The notes under the pieces were generated by a model. It ran no database searches and was not told the origin of the DNA. It saw only the letters and a program-made list of their open reading frames with translations. Source: Candidatus Melainabacteria bacterium (lineage in GTDB: Bacteria; Cyanobacteriota; Vampirovibrionia; Obscuribacterales; Obscuribacteraceae). Taken from it: a stretch of 6,534 nucleotides of DNA. How positions within the stretch are numbered: position 1 is the first letter of the stretch; each line of letters opens with the position of its first letter. Location of the stretch: assembly GCA_003175915.1 (NCBI GenBank), contig PSRH01000152.1, positions 1-6,534 of the forward strand. Direction: 5' to 3'. Made by a program: the position numbers and the translations under genes. Of the stretch, positions 5,965-6,534 are shown in pieces.

Positions 5965-6486
5965 CTACATCTTTGGCTCTTTTGGTTTATCGCTGAGTTC
6001 ATTCAATTGCCGCTGAAATAAGGCAACATTATGCCACGCTCCATTTTTGTAGCCAACGTTCTCGAACACACCCACCTTTTTAAAGGCAAATTGCTCATGC
6101 AGTTTAACACTGGCTGGATTCGGCAAAGTGATACCAGCTACAGCGATAACATAGCCTTGCTTCTTGAGCGCGTCAAAGAGGTACTGATAAAGCGCTTTGC
6201 CAATACCCATTCCCTGACGATCCTGATCAACGTAGACAGAGGTCTCGACACTCCATCTATAGGCGGGTCGATCGCGAAAGGCATGACCATAAGCATAGCC
6301 GACCACCTGCTCCTCATCGACAGCGATTAACCATATGTGGTGCTTCAGCACTTCGGCAATGCGTCTTCTCATTTCCGGTAAGGCCGGCGGCTCCAGTTCA
6401 AAAGTAATCGGCGTAGCGCAATAGGGCGCATAAACTGCCAGAATACCTTGCGCATCTTCAAGAGAAGCAACCCTGATGTTTGACAT
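5965..6486 (-). CDS. GNAT family N-acetyltransferase, phosphinothricin acetyltransferase-like
   Basis: This is a 173-residue protein that matches the PAT/MnaT (YncA) branch of GNAT enzymes over its full length. They use acetyl-CoA to acetylate amino groups of small molecules such as phosphinothricin, methionine sulfoximine and methionine sulfone. Motifs are IRVASLEDAQGILAVY (4-19), TFELEPP (28-34), GYAYGHAFRDRPAYRWSVE (63-81), SVYVDQDRQGMGIGKAL (83-99; R90-Q-G-M-G-I-G is the acetyl-CoA pyrophosphate loop), LPNPASVKLHE (121-131), and VGYKNGAWHNVALFQRQL (144-161). The true substrate cannot be read from sequence; many relatives act on methionine derivatives rather than herbicide. The ATG at 6486 has GGAG 8 bases upstream (6498-6495). 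It is the first gene of the minus-strand cluster. The C-terminal tail (about 162-173) is polar and lysine-rich. Confidence 0.9.
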   Translation of the reverse strand: MSNIRVASLEDAQGILAVYAPYCATPITFELEPPALPEMRRRIAEVLKHHIWLIAVDEEQVVGYAYGHAFRDRPAYRWSVETSVYVDQDRQGMGIGKALYQYLFDALKKQGYVIAVAGITLPNPASVKLHEQFAFKKVGVFENVGYKNGAWHNVALFQRQLNELSDKPKEPKM

Positions 6487-6524
6487 TACCGACTCTCCGA
6501 TTCTGTTTCGTCGAACCTAATAGT

Positions 6525-6530
6525 ATTGTA
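6525..6530 (-). promoter_or_regulatory. Candidate -10 element for the acetyltransferase-crcB cluster
   Basis: On the minus strand TACAAT (five of six matches to TATAAT) lies 38 bases before the ATG at 6486 and would give a leader of about 30 bases. The matching -35 element would be beyond the right edge of the window, so it cannot be tested here. Confidence 0.3.
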
Positions 6531-6534
6531 GGGG

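Noticed and set aside
6031..6330. Plus-strand frame of 99 residues opposite the acetyltransferase
   Set aside because: It is antisense to a clear GNAT gene and shows no family motifs.

Overview
The window looks like ordinary chromosomal DNA from a free-living, respiring bacterium. It has six complete genes on both strands, one complete gene of unknown family, and one gene cut by the left edge. Base composition is close to balanced. Shine-Dalgarno sequences are clear before some genes (sdhB, the DUF190 gene, the acetyltransferase gene) and weak or absent before others. The succinate dehydrogenase is of the Sdh1-like type known from Actinobacteria and several other phyla. The species cannot be fixed from the sequence. 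A Melainabacteria/Obscuribacter-like or other environmental lineage would fit, but this is only a guess. I see no insertion sequence, integrase, CRISPR array, tRNA or rRNA.

Left region (1-1666, plus strand): the C-terminal 310 residues of the succinate dehydrogenase/fumarate reductase flavoprotein SdhA, then a complete iron-sulfur subunit SdhB that overlaps it by 8 bases. The membrane anchor subunit is not here. In this type it usually precedes sdhA, so it probably lies off the left edge.

Middle left (1685-3046, minus strand): a small membrane protein with an N-terminal zinc ribbon, convergent with sdhB, and upstream of it a putative N-acetylmannosamine-6-phosphate 2-epimerase (NanE) with no other sialic-acid gene beside it.

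Intergenic region (about 3047-3290): divergent between nanE and a plus-strand gene. It holds several short inverted repeats and candidate promoters.

Middle right (3291-4502, plus strand): a secreted or membrane-anchored coiled-coil protein with a C-terminal M23 (LytM) peptidase domain whose zinc ligands are all present.

Right region (6486 down to 4531, minus strand): a tight four-gene cluster with gaps of 25, 20 and 9 bases (3 bases if the first of two possible starts is used for the last gene). Its order is a phosphinothricin-acetyltransferase-like GNAT enzyme, an unrecognised 222-residue soluble protein, a CrcB/Fluc fluoride channel, and a DUF190 (PII-like) protein. CrcB and DUF190 are a known pair. 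The unknown protein inside this fluoride cluster is the least explained gene here. I found no convincing new multi-gene system.
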